Shown here in pieces: positions 63,230-64,000 of a DNA stretch of 64,000 bases. The notes beneath the pieces were generated by a model, which saw nothing but the letters and a program-made list of their open reading frames with translations, made no database searches and was not told the DNA's origin. The position numbers and the translations under genes are program-made. The stretch's first letter is position 1; each line of letters opens with the position of its first letter. This DNA comes from Athripsodes cinereus (taxonomy: Eukaryota > Arthropoda > Insecta > Trichoptera > Leptoceridae), in contig OX388316.1 in assembly GCA_947579605.1 (NCBI GenBank), positions 17,239,290 through 17,303,289 on the forward strand. Direction: 5' to 3'.

Positions 63230-64000
63230 ATCAGATAACACAGAAGGTGAAGAAAGCTTTCGTCCAAGAGTGAGCGGAAGGGGGTTCAAAAGAAGAAAAC
63301 TATTAAAAATACATGATATAGGGGCGAGAGAAAAATATTCTAGTTGCCTTTTCCATTTGACCTATGTACTCTTGTGTAATTTGGTTATTATAGTTTTATT
63401 GTATGTATTCCTACTTAAGTACCTACTCGAAAGTTAAATAAAGTTCTTCCACTATTTCATTGTTAATCTCTTACAATATAAAGTGGCTGTAAATAATATT
63501 ACCTTAAAGAGAAGTTAATCTTGTAAAATATTATATACCATTTTTATATAGTTAAGAACCGACGTACTGACAACAGGTGAAACAATAGATTCGTAATGAG
63601 TCAAGCGATTAGAGGACTGTCTTGTGTGTATTGACATAGACAGGCCAATTTCTTAAGAATAACAAACATTATTCTCAGTAATCCTGTTCAGTAGGTAGGT
63701 ATAAATAAGATATACTATAATATGCACGTACTTCTAGAACCTTTGTACCTATAAAACAAAATATTTTTAGTTGTGTACATACTTAAAATTATTACTTGTG
63801 CCTATATATAACAATATTGATTATTTATCTTCAAACTTACTTTATTAATTTCTAAAATATTCATAAGGGTACATAATATTATAAGAGAGTCGCTAACTAA
63901 GAATAGGTTAGGTATCTTCTCTCTTCTGTAAGTTTACGAGTGTCCAGTAAAAGTCAGGTAGAAATAATATAAATTCAAGGAGGAAATATGTCAGTCTAAA
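63230..64000. other. AT-rich end of window
   Basis: Only an element A 5' fragment (63915-63960, plus strand, ACGAGTGTCCAGTAAAAGTCAGG) is recognisable. Confidence 0.5.

Overview
This window is AT-rich, intron-bearing nuclear DNA from an animal, most likely an insect. Protein-coding sequence is sparse. It is surrounded by decayed non-LTR retrotransposons (LINEs), LINE 3' tails, tRNA-derived SINEs, short inverted-repeat DNA elements (MITEs) and satellites. The short motif GTAGGTACCTAC and its halves recur throughout. The RTE-type LINE remains are of a kind common in Lepidoptera and Hemiptera. I cannot fix the order or species from sequence alone.

The main content is one convincing host gene on the minus strand, running from a promoter near 41.25-41.37 kb to a stop codon at 24,754. 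I assembled six coding exons by hand: 40981-40519, 34814-34618, 34492-34391, 26626-26495, 25415-25254 and 24936-24754. All five introns obey GT-AG, the frame stays open, and the product is 412 residues. Residues 1-154 are Ser/Cys-rich and end in an RRRR cluster. A hydrophobic segment (about 159-174) follows, then a mainly alpha-helical domain of about 185 residues with four predicted helices and two cysteines. Intron phases are 1-0-0-0-0, the arrangement seen in many vertebrate class I helical cytokine genes. I therefore read the gene as a candidate helical-cytokine-like ligand. An Unpaired-type JAK/STAT ligand is one speculative possibility, so I assign no symbol. The promoter carries a TATA-like box, an arthropod initiator, an E-box, a kappaB-like site and a CCAAT box. 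The 264-base leader contains no ATG before the chosen start.

Layout: 0-8.2 kb is intergenic with a LINE fragment, a SINE and a short repeat called here element A. 8.2-15.3 kb is a dense graveyard of LINE fragments, two fold-back elements and a 44-bp palindrome. 15.3-24.4 kb is mostly unique AT-rich DNA with a hAT-type and a TA-flanked MITE. 24.4-41.4 kb is the gene with its introns. 41.4-57.4 kb is intergenic, with element A copies, a LINE fragment, a MITE that could fold as a three-way junction, and an exact 3 x 100 bp tandem repeat. 57.4-58.1 kb is a RTE-type LINE fragment with a TATAG tail. 60.48-61.42 kb is a 98-bp minisatellite, and the right end holds another LINE copy and a second SINE. 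No rRNA gene, CRISPR array or functional tRNA gene was seen.
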